Shown here: piece after piece, positions 36,557 through 44,671 of the stretch | Numbering within the stretch: position 1 is the stretch's first letter | Layout: each line of letters begins with the position of its first letter | Assembly: GCA_017535315.1 (NCBI GenBank) | Contig: JAFXUD010000002.1 | Coordinates: 124,001-188,000, forward strand | Direction of reading: 5' to 3' | Length of the DNA stretch: 64,000 bases | From: Victivallales bacterium | Lineage (GTDB): Bacteria > Verrucomicrobiota > Lentisphaeria > Oligosphaerales > Oligosphaeraceae | Notes under the pieces: generated by a model | What the model saw: only the letters and a program-made list of their open reading frames with translations | Told to the model about the DNA's origin: nothing | Database searches by the model: none | Translations under genes and position numbers: made by a program

Positions 36557-36576
36557 CGACGACGTCACCGTCGTCG
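36557..36576. repeat. CGACGACG hairpin abutting a stop codon
   Basis: CGACGACG-TCAC-CGTCGTCG directly after TAA of the AAC(3)-like gene and 24 bp before the convergent M18 stop. Twin of the hairpin at 15587. Confidence 0.85.
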
Positions 36577-36599
36577 AAAAACAATGCCAACGAACCGTG

Positions 36600-37853
36600 T
36601 TACTTCCAATAGAAGCGCATCAGTTCGTAGAGGTCGTGGATGTCGGATAGTGCGGCGGTTTCACGTGCGCTGTGCATGGCAAGCATGGGGATACCGAGAT
36701 CAATGCCTGGCATTCCTAGTTCAGCAGCGGTTGTTGGGCCGACTGTGGAGCCGCATGGCATATCAGCTCGATTCGTGAATAATTGAAGAGCAATGTCGTT
36801 TTCATTCGCTAGACGGATGAACTTCTCCAGCATCGGTCCCGTGGTGCAGTAACGGCCCGATACATTGGTTTTTAGGGCGACGCCGTACCCCATGAGCGGG
36901 GCGTATTTGGGGTCGTGCTTTTCAGGATGATTAGGGTGAAGGGCGTGCGCGGCGTCGGCGGAGATGAAAGTTGAGTTGGCCAAGGTGATATAAGTGTCCT
37001 CCAAAGAGCCGCCCAACGCAAACATGATGCGGGTGATAATGGTTTTCAGGAAGGAGGATTCTGCACCTTGCGGTGTACGACTGCCTATCTCCTCGTTATC
37101 TGCAAAGAACGAAATGCAGATTTCAGGCGTGTTTTGGATATCGGCAATGGCGCACATGGCTGCGAAAGCTGAGGTGAGGTTGTCCAAACGCGGCGCATTG
37201 ATGATGGATTTACTGGGGCCGATAATAGCGGCAGGAGCATCATCATAGAGGAAGAGCTCGGAGGCGATAGCCTCGTTTTCCTCCATGTTCAGGAGGGCAG
37301 GCAAGGAGCAGTCGGTGGAATCATCGTCGATGATGGCCGCCATGTCGCATTGTGGGTTCAGGGCTTCTCCCTCGTTGCATTTGCGGTTGAGGTGGATGGC
37401 AAGGTTGGGGATGACGGCGGCATGTTCGCGCTTGAAGAAGGTAAAGGCACCTGTCCTATGGTTGAATATGCGTCCCGCGATACCCAGGGGCCTGTCTAGC
37501 CAGGTGTTCAAGATGGTGCCACCATAGATTTCGATGGGGAGCATCGTCAGACCAGCAGATTCACGGATGGCGCGCATCTTCAGACGCGGTGCAGGACTGT
37601 CAAGATGACTTGTGACCAGCCGAATAGGCATCTGTGTTTTAGCTTTCTTCGGAAGAACGAAGGCAATGATTGAGGAGTCGTTTCTGGTAACGAAGTAGCC
37701 CTTGCCGCCCTTCAAAGACCACGGCTGGTTTTCCTTCAGTTTTGTAAATCCTTTCTGTTCAAGATAGTCCACTACGTTTTTTGTGGCGTGGAAAACAGAC
37801 GGGTTGGCATCGATGAAACGGCAAAAACTTTTGTTGAAATCGTTTGTTGTCAT
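36600..37853 (-). CDS. M18-family aminopeptidase
   Basis: A 417-residue dinuclear zinc aminopeptidase of the aspartyl-aminopeptidase family. Conserved pieces: TSHLDSPAPRLK (first His and Asp), FFADNEEIGSRTPQGAESSFL (the Asn-Glu-Glu pair in place of the usual DNEE), and near the end MHSARETAALSDIHDL with the last His. Cytoplasmic, cleaving N-terminal acidic residues from peptides. It is transcribed towards the AAC(3)-like gene. Its start lies 4 bp from a heptamer hairpin. Confidence 0.92.
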   Translation of the reverse strand: MTTNDFNKSFCRFIDANPSVFHATKNVVDYLEQKGFTKLKENQPWSLKGGKGYFVTRNDSSIIAFVLPKKAKTQMPIRLVTSHLDSPAPRLKMRAIRESAGLTMLPIEIYGGTILNTWLDRPLGIAGRIFNHRTGAFTFFKREHAAVIPNLAIHLNRKCNEGEALNPQCDMAAIIDDDSTDCSLPALLNMEENEAIASELFLYDDAPAAIIGPSKSIINAPRLDNLTSAFAAMCAIADIQNTPEICISFFADNEEIGSRTPQGAESSFLKTIITRIMFALGGSLEDTYITLANSTFISADAAHALHPNHPEKHDPKYAPLMGYGVALKTNVSGRYCTTGPMLEKFIRLANENDIALQLFTNRADMPCGSTVGPTTAAELGMPGIDLGIPMLAMHSARETAALSDIHDLYELMRFYWK

Positions 37854-37856
37854 AGT

Positions 37857-37978
37857 GGCTAGTAGTTAGTGGCTAGTAGTTAGTGGCTAGTAGTTAGTGG
37901 CTAGTAGTTAGTGGTTTGTGTTCAGTTGGTTGTTGGTTGTGGTAATACTAGCCACTAGCCACTAATCACTAATCACTC
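37857..37978. repeat. TAGTGGC heptamer inverted array
   Basis: Left arm: 14-mers TAGTGGCTAGTAGT repeated about four times. Loop: GTTTGTGTTCAGTTGGTTG and onward. Right arm: ACTAGCCACTAGCCACTAA and onward. It ends two bases before the TGA of ribE and starts just upstream of the M18 start. Confidence 0.9.
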
Positions 37979-37980
37979 CC

Positions 37981-38616
37981 TCAGAATCCCGCGTTGATAA
38001 GCGTGTCCATCGTGATGCCCTTCTTGTCAGGCACGTGGAGCATTCCGACGACGTATTTGCCGAGGATGTCCGTTTCCACGTTGACCTTGGCACCAGTCTT
38101 CAGGGAATCAAGGTTGGTTTTGGCGCGCGTCAGGGGAATCAGGCAGACCTTGAAACGGTCGTGCTTCACACCTGCAATCGTGAGTGATACGCCATTGACG
38201 GCTACGCTTCCCTTTTCGACAAAGTAGCTTTGCTGGCCCTCTGGAATGGCTATTTCCAGCTCGAAGTCATCGCCATTTCGCCCCGCTGAAAGCACCTCTG
38301 CGCAGAAATCCACATGGCCCGTGACGAAGTGTCCGCCTAGACGACTACCCACGCACAGGGCACGTTCCAGGTTCAGAGGTGCACCTTTGGTGGCAAGTCC
38401 CAAGTTGGTCCGCGACAGCGTCTCCGCCAACGTGTGGAAGTGGATGACACCCGCCGCCGCCGATTCGACGGTCAGGCAGGCACCATTGACGGCAATGCTG
38501 TCCCCGACGGCGATTTCCGCCAGCGGCAACGTTGTGCCGACACTCAACTTAGCGGCCTTCCCATGGCGTTCAAGGCCGACGAGTTTGCCGATATCTTCTA
38601 TCAATCCTGTAAACAT
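37981..38616 (-). CDS. ribE: Riboflavin synthase alpha chain
   Basis: It dismutates two 6,7-dimethyl-8-ribityllumazine molecules to riboflavin. The 211-residue protein begins MFTGLIEDIGKL and has the duplicated lumazine-binding repeat: DSIAVNGACLTV in the first half and GSVAVNGVSLTI in the second. I start it at 38616, as the family begins MFTG. Upstream bases are heptamer repeat (TAATTGCTCAA), with no ribosome site, so translation may depend on ribD upstream. ribH and ribBA are not in the window. Confidence 0.95.
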   Translation of the reverse strand: MFTGLIEDIGKLVGLERHGKAAKLSVGTTLPLAEIAVGDSIAVNGACLTVESAAAGVIHFHTLAETLSRTNLGLATKGAPLNLERALCVGSRLGGHFVTGHVDFCAEVLSAGRNGDDFELEIAIPEGQQSYFVEKGSVAVNGVSLTIAGVKHDRFKVCLIPLTRAKTNLDSLKTGAKVNVETDILGKYVVGMLHVPDKKGITMDTLINAGF

Positions 38617-38698
38617 TTGAGCAATTAGCAATTAGAAATTAGCAATTAGCAATTAGAAATTAGAAATACAAATTGCTAATTGCTAATTGCTAATTATT
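38617..38698. repeat. AATTAGC heptamer inverted array
   Basis: GCAATTA/GAAATTA 7-mers, about six in the left arm; short loop AATACAA; right arm AATTGCTAATTGCTAATT. It fills the whole gap between ribD and ribE: it supplies the TAA stop of ribD (38694-38696) and abuts the ATG of ribE. Confidence 0.9.
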
Positions 38699-39740
38699 TA
38701 AGCAGACAGTATCCAGTCAAAAGAATGTCATTTCCAATGGGTTGCGCGTGGAAGTCGTCGAGGGAGAGGGCGTCGTCAAGGGAGAGGGCATCCACACCGC
38801 CGACAACAGGGCGGGCGTTTCTGCCGCCGAGTATTTTGGGTGCGACGAAGAAGGCAACCTTGTTGACGGCTCCTGCGTGCAGCGCGGCAGCGGCAAGCTC
38901 GCCGCCGCCTTCCAGTAGCAGGGCTGTTATCCCCTGTCCTCCAAGTTGCTGTAGAAACAGCGACCACTCCTCCTGCGAAACGGGCTTCACCAGTTCAGGC
39001 AGGGGATTGCCGTCTGTTAGCAGCTTGCAGTCAGCTGGCAGATGCTTTTGCGAGGTCCAGACGAAGCGTTTTGGTTGGCGTGGCCAGTTGGCTGGCAAAC
39101 GGACGGTCAGGCTCGGGTTGTCCGCGAGCACCGTTGCACCGCCGACCATAATGGCATCCGCCCAGCGGCGCATCTCCTGAACTTTATCACGGGCTGCAGG
39201 GCCTGTTATCCACTGGGAGGAGCCATTGGCGGTGGCAATCCTGCCGTCTAGCGTCATTGCCATTTTCAGCAATACAAAGGGCTTTTTCTGCGTAATCCAC
39301 CAGAAAAAAGATTCGTTCATCTTTTCACACTCATCCGCAAGAACGCCAGTTTCAACCTCGATACCAGCATCTTGTAGGATTTTCACGGCGGCTCCGCAGT
39401 AGAGCGGGTTCTTGTCCAAGGTGCCGATGACCACGCGAGCGATGCCCTCTTTGATGATGCGCTTCGTGCAGGGGGGGGTGCGTCCGTAGGTGGAACAGGG
39501 TTCCAGGGTCACATAGAGGGTCGAGCCTTTGACGGCTTCGGGGGCATTCCGCAGGGCATCGTCCAAGGCATTTGGCTCGGCATGGGGGGTACCTGCCTTA
39601 TGGTGGTAGCCCTGACCGATGAGCTGGCCGCCCTTGACAACCACCGCGCCGACAATCGGATTCGGCGAGGTCAGGCCGAAGCCGAGTTTCGCCTGCTCGA
39701 TGGCGCACCGCATCCAGAAGGTGTCATTTTTGTCCGTCAT
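38694..39740 (-). CDS. ribD: Bifunctional riboflavin biosynthesis deaminase/reductase
   Basis: RibD deaminates and reduces the pyrimidine intermediate of riboflavin synthesis. The 348-residue protein has the zinc deaminase motif HAEPNALDDA and PCSTYGRTPPCTKRII in the first 150 residues, and a C-terminal reductase (MAMTLDGRIATANGSSQWITG, ADAIMVGGATVLADNPSLTVR). Its ATG lies 17 bp inside the end of the TetR gene, with GGAGAAGG before it. I see no FMN riboswitch upstream of the operon. The final codons and stop fall in a repeat array. Confidence 0.96.
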   Translation of the reverse strand: MTDKNDTFWMRCAIEQAKLGFGLTSPNPIVGAVVVKGGQLIGQGYHHKAGTPHAEPNALDDALRNAPEAVKGSTLYVTLEPCSTYGRTPPCTKRIIKEGIARVVIGTLDKNPLYCGAAVKILQDAGIEVETGVLADECEKMNESFFWWITQKKPFVLLKMAMTLDGRIATANGSSQWITGPAARDKVQEMRRWADAIMVGGATVLADNPSLTVRLPANWPRQPKRFVWTSQKHLPADCKLLTDGNPLPELVKPVSQEEWSLFLQQLGGQGITALLLEGGGELAAAALHAGAVNKVAFFVAPKILGGRNARPVVGGVDALSLDDALSLDDFHAQPIGNDILLTGYCLLK

Positions 39741-40344
39741 CGACCTTCTCCTTCATCAGGGAGTGGATGAGGTAATTGCAGTGGCTGACCAGGCTCTTTT
39801 TGTCGATGTCATCATAGAACATGATGCGCACGGCAGCAGACTCCAAAAGGCAGACAAAGATATCCGCCGTCATCATCGGGCTGACGGATTTGAACTCCCC
39901 CTGGGCGATGCCGTCTTGGACTATGCTTTTGATGTAGTATTGGAAGCCAATCGTGTGGCGCTTGATTTTGCGCTCCACGGATTCCCCCTGCCGTCGCTGC
40001 GCAATGAGGTATTCGATGATTACCCGCAACAGGGCGGGGTTCTTCAGGCAGGCATCAACCGCCGTGTTCACAATCAATTCCAGCTTGCCCTGGGAATCCA
40101 ACGTAGGTTCATGGACAAGCGTTTCGACAATCTCGTCATTGAAACCCTGCATCAACTGAGAGATGGCATTGTCCAGAATCTCCTTTTTGGTGCTAAAATA
40201 CTTGTAGAGCGCGGTTCTTGAGAGGCCGCAGACATCTGCCAGTTGCTGGAAAGTGACCTGCTGAAAGCCCATCTCCGCAAAAAGCTGCAATGACTTCCGA
40301 AGTATCTCGCGCCTTCTGTTGGCATGGTCAACTTGCTTGCTCAT
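39724..40344 (-). CDS. TetR-family transcriptional regulator
   Basis: A 206-residue protein. Residues 9-55 are a TetR helix-turn-helix (RREILRKSLQLFAEMGFQQV, QQLADVCGLSRTALYKYFSTKKEIL); the rest is a helical ligand domain I cannot assign. ATG 40344 is preceded by GGGAGGAAAGAA. It overlaps glycerate kinase upstream by ATGA and ribD downstream by 17 bp. It may repress its own operon; the ligand is unknown, and no operator was found. Confidence 0.92.
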   Translation of the reverse strand: MSKQVDHANRRREILRKSLQLFAEMGFQQVTFQQLADVCGLSRTALYKYFSTKKEILDNAISQLMQGFNDEIVETLVHEPTLDSQGKLELIVNTAVDACLKNPALLRVIIEYLIAQRRQGESVERKIKRHTIGFQYYIKSIVQDGIAQGEFKSVSPMMTADIFVCLLESAAVRIMFYDDIDKKSLVSHCNYLIHSLMKEKVDDGQK

Positions 40345-41477
40345 TTCTTTCCTCCCTTTGACGAAAGCAGACTGGCAATCGAACAGGCCGTGGCGTGGAG
40401 GTTCTGCTCGGCACACGCCAAAACCTGCTCAAGCGGCTGAACGGATTGAAGCGTGCTGAAAACTGCCGCAAACCTGGAGCGAAGTTTTGCCGCATCCTCA
40501 ACCGCCCCCGAACAGAGGATGGCGGGTACGCCGTGCCTGGCGGCGAGTTCTGCCACGACAGCGGGGAGCTTGCCGAAAAGCGTCTGCTCGTCGGTCTTGC
40601 CTTCGCCTGTGATGAGATAATCTGCGCCTTGAAGATGCTCCTCTAGATGGACGAGGCGCGCTATGAGCGTGGCCCCCGATTCTGTTCTGGCGTTCAAGAA
40701 GGTGCGCAACGCAAAGCCCAGACCGCCTGCCGCACCATCGCCAGGGTGCGTACAATCGTCTGCAAGGCCCGATGCAACGGCAACTTCAGCGAAGTCCGCT
40801 AGTCCAGTTTCCAACTCTTGCACCATCTCGGGCGTAGCGCCTTTCTGAGGTCCAAAAACTGTTGCAGCTCCCATAGGCCCCGTCAGGGGGTTCGTGACAT
40901 CGCTGGCTATTGTGAAGGAGGCCTTGCGAAGCAGGGGATTCGCCTGAGAAATGTCAATTGCGGAAAGTGCTTTCAATGCGCACCCTCCGCGTGGAAGTGG
41001 TTTGCCTTGCGCATCCAGCAGGTTGAAGCCTAAAGCCTGAAGCAGACCAATGCCGCCATCGACTGTGGCGCTACCGCCAATGGCAACGGTTATGTTTTTT
41101 GCGCCTGCTTTTAGTGCCTGACCAATGAGCTGGCCCGCACCATAGCTGGTGGTTTTCATTGGATTTCGTTCCTCGGACTTCAGGAGTTCGATACCACAAG
41201 CGGTAGCCGTCTCGATGAAGGCGGACTGCCCATCCTCAAAAAGGGCGAATGACGCCTGAATAGGGCGCGACAGCGGGTCTTCCACCTCGCAGAAAATCAT
41301 TTTTGCGTGCGTGGAGAACTCCACAGACTGCAGGGAACCCTCGCCACCATCCGCCATCGGCAGGCACACCAGTTCCGCATTAGGATAAGCCTCCGCAAAG
41401 GCCTGCTTCCATATTCGGCAGACCTCCACGGCACGCAGGGTGCCTTTGAAGGAATCTGGTGCGATGACTACTTTCAT
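40341..41477 (-). CDS. Glycerate kinase
   Basis: A 378-residue kinase of the GlxK/GarK type that phosphorylates D-glycerate to 2-phosphoglycerate. Conserved pieces: VVIAPDSFKGTL at the start, LPMADGGEGSL, GIGGSATxDGG-like AIGGSATVDGGIGLLQALG, and GPQKGATPEMVQELE. The position in an operation with a PurN-like protein and riboflavin genes is unusual; no glyoxylate or glucarate genes are near. ATGA overlaps link it to both neighbours. Confidence 0.94.
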   Translation of the reverse strand: MKVVIAPDSFKGTLRAVEVCRIWKQAFAEAYPNAELVCLPMADGGEGSLQSVEFSTHAKMIFCEVEDPLSRPIQASFALFEDGQSAFIETATACGIELLKSEERNPMKTTSYGAGQLIGQALKAGAKNITVAIGGSATVDGGIGLLQALGFNLLDAQGKPLPRGGCALKALSAIDISQANPLLRKASFTIASDVTNPLTGPMGAATVFGPQKGATPEMVQELETGLADFAEVAVASGLADDCTHPGDGAAGGLGFALRTFLNARTESGATLIARLVHLEEHLQGADYLITGEGKTDEQTLFGKLPAVVAELAARHGVPAILCSGAVEDAAKLRSRFAAVFSTLQSVQPLEQVLACAEQNLHATACSIASLLSSKGGKK

Positions 41478-42352
41478 AAACTAAATGGATTTGCAGGTGA
41501 GTTCTTGCCGTACTCGACCGTCTGGACTTTGCTCCCAGCGAAGAGGAGACTGCCATCATCAGCAACAGAGTAGCAACCTTTCGCGAAGTTCAGTACGGCT
41601 TGCGGGAAGACAATCCAGTCTCCTTGCTCCTTCAAGGTGTTCTGGTTTGCTTTTGCGACTTCCTCCAGCGCATCGGCATAGCCGCTTTTGGGACGTTTGG
41701 CAGGACGCAGGGGGATGCATGCCGCAAGCTCTTCGCGCGTGTGCCCCATCAGGTCGATGGGAACCTTGGTGGAGACGCCCAGCAGGTGGCCGCTGTCCAT
41801 CTCGCCGCCCGCGCCTGAATAGGGTTCCACCACAATCACACTGCTGCGCATGTAGTCCAGCCCCTCTAGGATGGCCAGCTCAATGGGTATCGTGTGGAGT
41901 CCGACAAGAAGCCGCCGCCCGTTTTTAATGTAGGTCAAATCGCCTGGATGGACGTTCAGGCAGGAAAAATCGGAAGTGATGTTGGTCAGGGGGACAAAGC
42001 CCGCGAAGATGCCGAAGTCCAGTTGGAGTGGAGCCAGAAGCGTCCGCAGCTCATTAGTCCACTCCTCGCGGATTCTCTGGCCTGCAGGGGTGGCGATGGA
42101 GACGCGCGTTTCGCCACGGTCAAGATAAAACTGCTTGATGTCCAGCTCGATGACTGGAATATTGAACATTCTGCCAAGCTCGCGTGCCCTGCTTGTGAGT
42201 GGCGCGTCCGTGACAAGCGCAGGGATGGACAACGAGGGATTGGGCAACGCCTTGATGGTGTTCAAAAGGGTTTCGGCATTGGAACCCGAGCCACTCAGGA
42301 AGATGGCGGCGTTTGGGAGTCTGCCCTGTACTGTGAAAAAACTCTTTGGCAT
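41474..42352 (-). CDS. Formyltransferase-fold (PurN-like) protein
   Basis: A 292-residue protein. The start FLSGSGSNAETLL corresponds to the phosphate-binding loop of glycinamide-ribonucleotide formyltransferase, and CLNVHPGDLTY carries the catalytic His segment (normally HPSLLP). Catalytic Asn at the usual N-x-H spacing is seen in NVH. GAGGEMDSG is the late loop. About 90 extra residues at the C-terminus and the changed HPGDL suggest a substrate other than GAR. It opens the operon with glycerate kinase, TetR, ribD and ribE. Confidence 0.7.
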   Translation of the reverse strand: MPKSFFTVQGRLPNAAIFLSGSGSNAETLLNTIKALPNPSLSIPALVTDAPLTSRARELGRMFNIPVIELDIKQFYLDRGETRVSIATPAGQRIREEWTNELRTLLAPLQLDFGIFAGFVPLTNITSDFSCLNVHPGDLTYIKNGRRLLVGLHTIPIELAILEGLDYMRSSVIVVEPYSGAGGEMDSGHLLGVSTKVPIDLMGHTREELAACIPLRPAKRPKSGYADALEEVAKANQNTLKEQGDWIVFPQAVLNFAKGCYSVADDGSLLFAGSKVQTVEYGKNSPANPFSL

Positions 42353-42357
42353 GCGAG

Positions 42358-42395
42358 TGGCTAATGGTTAGTGATTAGTGGTTAGTGGTTAGTGA
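42358..42395. repeat. Single arm of TAGTGGT heptamer repeats
   Basis: GTGGCTAATGGTTAGTGATT and onward, five or six imperfect 7-mers, 5 bp upstream of the PurN-like start. No complementary arm is nearby. Confidence 0.75.
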
Positions 42396-42400
42396 TAAAG

Positions 42401-42471
42401 TACCGTAGGCGCGAAAGAATATAGCCGTGGGTGACGTGAAGCCGCGTAGCTGCGAGCGGAACCTACGGGTA
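42401..42471. repeat. Palindromic repeat, TACCGTAGG...CCTACGGGTA
   Basis: The outer arms pair (42401-42409 with 42462-42471), and an inner segment ATAGCCGTGGGTGACG could pair with GGAACCTACGGGTA. This layout resembles short dispersed palindromes I recall from other PVC and Bacteroidota genomes; I cannot confirm identity. The following 42472-42574 has no gene. Confidence 0.5.
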
Positions 42472-42574
42472 GGCGATACCTCCAGTTCCTTTGCGCAGTG
42501 CCGCGTGGCGAAGCTGCAGGGCGCACCTAAATTGTCAGTTGTGACTAATTGTGTTGAAATTACATGACGTGCAA

Positions 42575-43105
42575 TCAACTAAGCCGCCTCAGACAACCAA
42601 GCACTATGAGAAGGATTGCCGCAGCAACTAGCGTGGCGGCGATGGCACGCCCGACTGGGGGCTTATTATCTGCAAGTTTCAGGGCATCGCGCAGATGCCA
42701 TGGTGCGCCAAGCAGAAACAACCCGCAAATGCCCATCAGCAGGCACACCACGGAATAAACCCCTCGCAGGGGAACATCGTAGATGAACGCACAGCGAATC
42801 AGTTCATTCGCGGAGAGGATGAGAAAGCCTCCGAGGGAACGCGCGAAGAGGTAGTCAAGATAGAGGGCGCAAAGTATGGAAAGGATTGGTACCAGGCACC
42901 AGACAAGCGTGTGGAACTTGGCCAGTCCCCCTTCCAGCATGATGCATCCATGCCATGCCGACCAAATCAGGCAGGGAACGCCTAGAACAATGCCAGCCCA
43001 GCGGAGACGTGGCAGTACCGCCATTTTATTGGGCTGGAAGGCAAAGGCGTATCCCAGAAACAACAGGATGGCGGCAATGATAAATGTCAATGGCAGAAAC
43101 ATCAT
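42575..43105 (-). CDS. Hypothetical multi-pass membrane protein
   Basis: A 176-residue protein with about five hydrophobic segments: LPLTFIIAAILLFLGYAFAF at the N-terminus, WAGIVLGVPCLIWSAWHG, LVWCLVPILSILCALYLDYL, GVYSVVCLLMGICGLFLLGA, and AIAATLVAAAILLIVLGCL at the end. No conserved motif is recognised. It follows another unknown gene by 21 bp and probably belongs to the valS-nifU-ilvN strand block. Confidence 0.6.
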   Translation of the reverse strand: MMFLPLTFIIAAILLFLGYAFAFQPNKMAVLPRLRWAGIVLGVPCLIWSAWHGCIMLEGGLAKFHTLVWCLVPILSILCALYLDYLFARSLGGFLILSANELIRCAFIYDVPLRGVYSVVCLLMGICGLFLLGAPWHLRDALKLADNKPPVGRAIAATLVAAAILLIVLGCLRRLS

Positions 43106-43126
43106 AGGTGAAGCATGGAAAGGAGG

Positions 43127-43768
43127 CTATTTTTTGTCCGACCATTCGGATTCCCACCAGGTGAATTGGGTATTGGTGCGGAGGTCGCCGCCAAACAAGT
43201 ATTTGTATGCGCCTTCAAGTTCGCGAAAGGCCCACAAGAAGTTCTGATAGTCCAAGTCGCTTTTGGGAATCTCTTGTTTGACAGTGCTTCTTCTTCGCTC
43301 AACATACGTCACTTCAAGCACACGTGCAATCTCCTGGAAAAGAAGCAGGAAGAGATGAAGTTGGCTGGGAAGCTTTCGCAATTCCGCTTTGTAGGCGTTC
43401 AGGCGGCAGACAGACCACTCCTCCTTTGTTTTCTCTAAGCGTAGTTTTGTTGGCTGTAGTTGCTGGACTGGCGTTGCAAGGCAGGACTTGTAGAACAGTA
43501 CGACCCCGATGGGATTGAGCACAAACGTGGAGGTGGTCTCATCATATTGGCATCCCCAATCGGGGAAGGTACCATCAGTGGACATGCAGAACGCGACATT
43601 TGCCTCTGCCAGTTTCAGGTGTTTGCGGACAAAATAGGTGGCCAGGTTTTCGGCAAAATCAGTCGCGCGCTTCAGGCATTTGTCCAACGCCGAAGCTGTG
43701 GCATCTCCTGGTTTTCGCAAGTAGGAGTTGCTGAGCTTTTCAATCTGTGTCCACGACGTTGCTGGCAT
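43127..43768 (-). CDS. Hypothetical cytoplasmic protein
   Basis: A 213-residue soluble protein without signal peptide or helices in the membrane. It is largely helical and charged, with FCMSTDGTFPDWGCQYDETTSTFVLNP as its most distinctive segment. I recognise no family. It begins 27 bp after ilvN ends, with CCAGGT upstream, so co-transcription with ilvN is likely. Confidence 0.6.
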   Translation of the reverse strand: MPATSWTQIEKLSNSYLRKPGDATASALDKCLKRATDFAENLATYFVRKHLKLAEANVAFCMSTDGTFPDWGCQYDETTSTFVLNPIGVVLFYKSCLATPVQQLQPTKLRLEKTKEEWSVCRLNAYKAELRKLPSQLHLFLLLFQEIARVLEVTYVERRRSTVKQEIPKSDLDYQNFLWAFRELEGAYKYLFGGDLRTNTQFTWWESEWSDKK

Positions 43769-43795
43769 AATGACGTACCTGGGTTTTGCATTGTC

Positions 43796-44338
43796 CTACA
43801 AGTTGTCATCTTCCAATTCAGTGGGAAGGGTCGAGCGGGAGAGAGCGACCTTGCCCGTGCGGGCCAGTTCAATGATGCCATAAGAGGTCATCAGGGCCTC
43901 GAAGGCGTCCAGTTTTTCCGTGGAGCCCGTGACCTCAATGACAAGCGAATCCTTCTGCACGTTGACGATGTTTGCCTTGAAGACCCCCGCTATCTGGATG
44001 ATTTCACTGCGGTTTTCGGCACAGCGGACCTTCAGAAGCATCAGCTCACGCGAAACAAAGCCGCTGCCCGTCAAATCGGTGACCTGGACGACCTCTACCA
44101 GCTTGTTCAGTTGCTTCTGAATCTGCTCCAGGATGGCGTCGTCACCGTGGGTAACGACAGTCATACGGGAGTAGTTCTTGTTTTCGGTCGGGCTGACGAC
44201 CAGGCTGTCGATATTGTAGCCGCGTGTGCTGAAAAGGCCTGCGACACGCGACAGTACGCCGAAGCGGTTTTCGACCAGCACGGAGAAGGTGTGCTTCTCC
44301 TGCTTATTCAGCTCTGAGGATGGTGATTTCGTCGTCAT
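43796..44338 (-). CDS. ilvN: Acetolactate synthase small (regulatory) subunit
   Basis: This subunit confers valine feedback control on acetolactate synthase. The 180-residue protein has the N-terminal ACT domain (HTFSVLVENRFGVLSRVAGL, FSTRGYNIDSLVV) and the long second domain (RELMLLKVRC, LVIEVTGSTEKLDAF) of the IlvH type. It overlaps the NifU-like gene by 35 bp. The catalytic subunit ilvB is not adjacent, which is unusual as the two are normally together. Confidence 0.93.
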   Translation of the reverse strand: MTTKSPSSELNKQEKHTFSVLVENRFGVLSRVAGLFSTRGYNIDSLVVSPTENKNYSRMTVVTHGDDAILEQIQKQLNKLVEVVQVTDLTGSGFVSRELMLLKVRCAENRSEIIQIAGVFKANIVNVQKDSLVIEVTGSTEKLDAFEALMTSYGIIELARTGKVALSRSTLPTELEDDNL

Positions 44339-44537
44339 TGAAAGTCTCGCGGAGGTAGCGTTCAATGCCTTCTTTCAGAGTGGCCTGGGCGTGGGGGCAG
44401 CAGCCACAGGCGCCTTTTAGGCGCAGGGAGATGTTCTTGCCCTCGAATTTCACGATTTCCAGGTCGCCGCCATCAGCCTGAAGATGCCCTCTGAGCATCT
44501 CCAGAACTTCACGTGCTTTCTTTTCGAATTCTTCCAT
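44304..44537 (-). CDS. NifU C-terminal domain (Nfu-type) iron-sulfur carrier
   Basis: A 77-residue protein that corresponds to the Nfu domain, which holds a [4Fe-4S] cluster between two subunits for delivery to client proteins. HLQADGGDLEIV and LKGACGCCPHAQATLKEGIE are the conserved pieces; the CxxC is CGCC. AGGAAAA precedes the ATG. Clients may include dihydroxyacid dehydratase, which would fit the neighbouring ilvN, but this is inference. Confidence 0.93.
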   Translation of the reverse strand: MEEFEKKAREVLEMLRGHLQADGGDLEIVKFEGKNISLRLKGACGCCPHAQATLKEGIERYLRETFNDDEITILRAE

Positions 44538-44607
44538 GGGAGTTTTCCTTTTGATATTTGGTACTGAGAACCAGTTGGTTGTTCAATGTTGCGCCCTGAC
44601 GAGCGCT

Positions 44608-44623
44608 GGCCGCTTACGCGGCC
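44608..44623. other. Hairpin between valS and the NifU-like gene
   Basis: GGCCGC-TTAC-GCGGCC in the 134-bp gap after the valS stop codon. No T run follows on the minus strand, so it is a weak candidate for a terminator or a processing site. Confidence 0.5.
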
Positions 44624-44671
44624 CCAGCTCCAGTTACTTTGTTGTCATCAATAACTTCGGCACATTTCTCT

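Noticed and set aside
42353-42574. FMN riboswitch before the ribD operon
   Set aside because: I looked for the conserved AGGGTGAAATTCCC-type core and did not find it.
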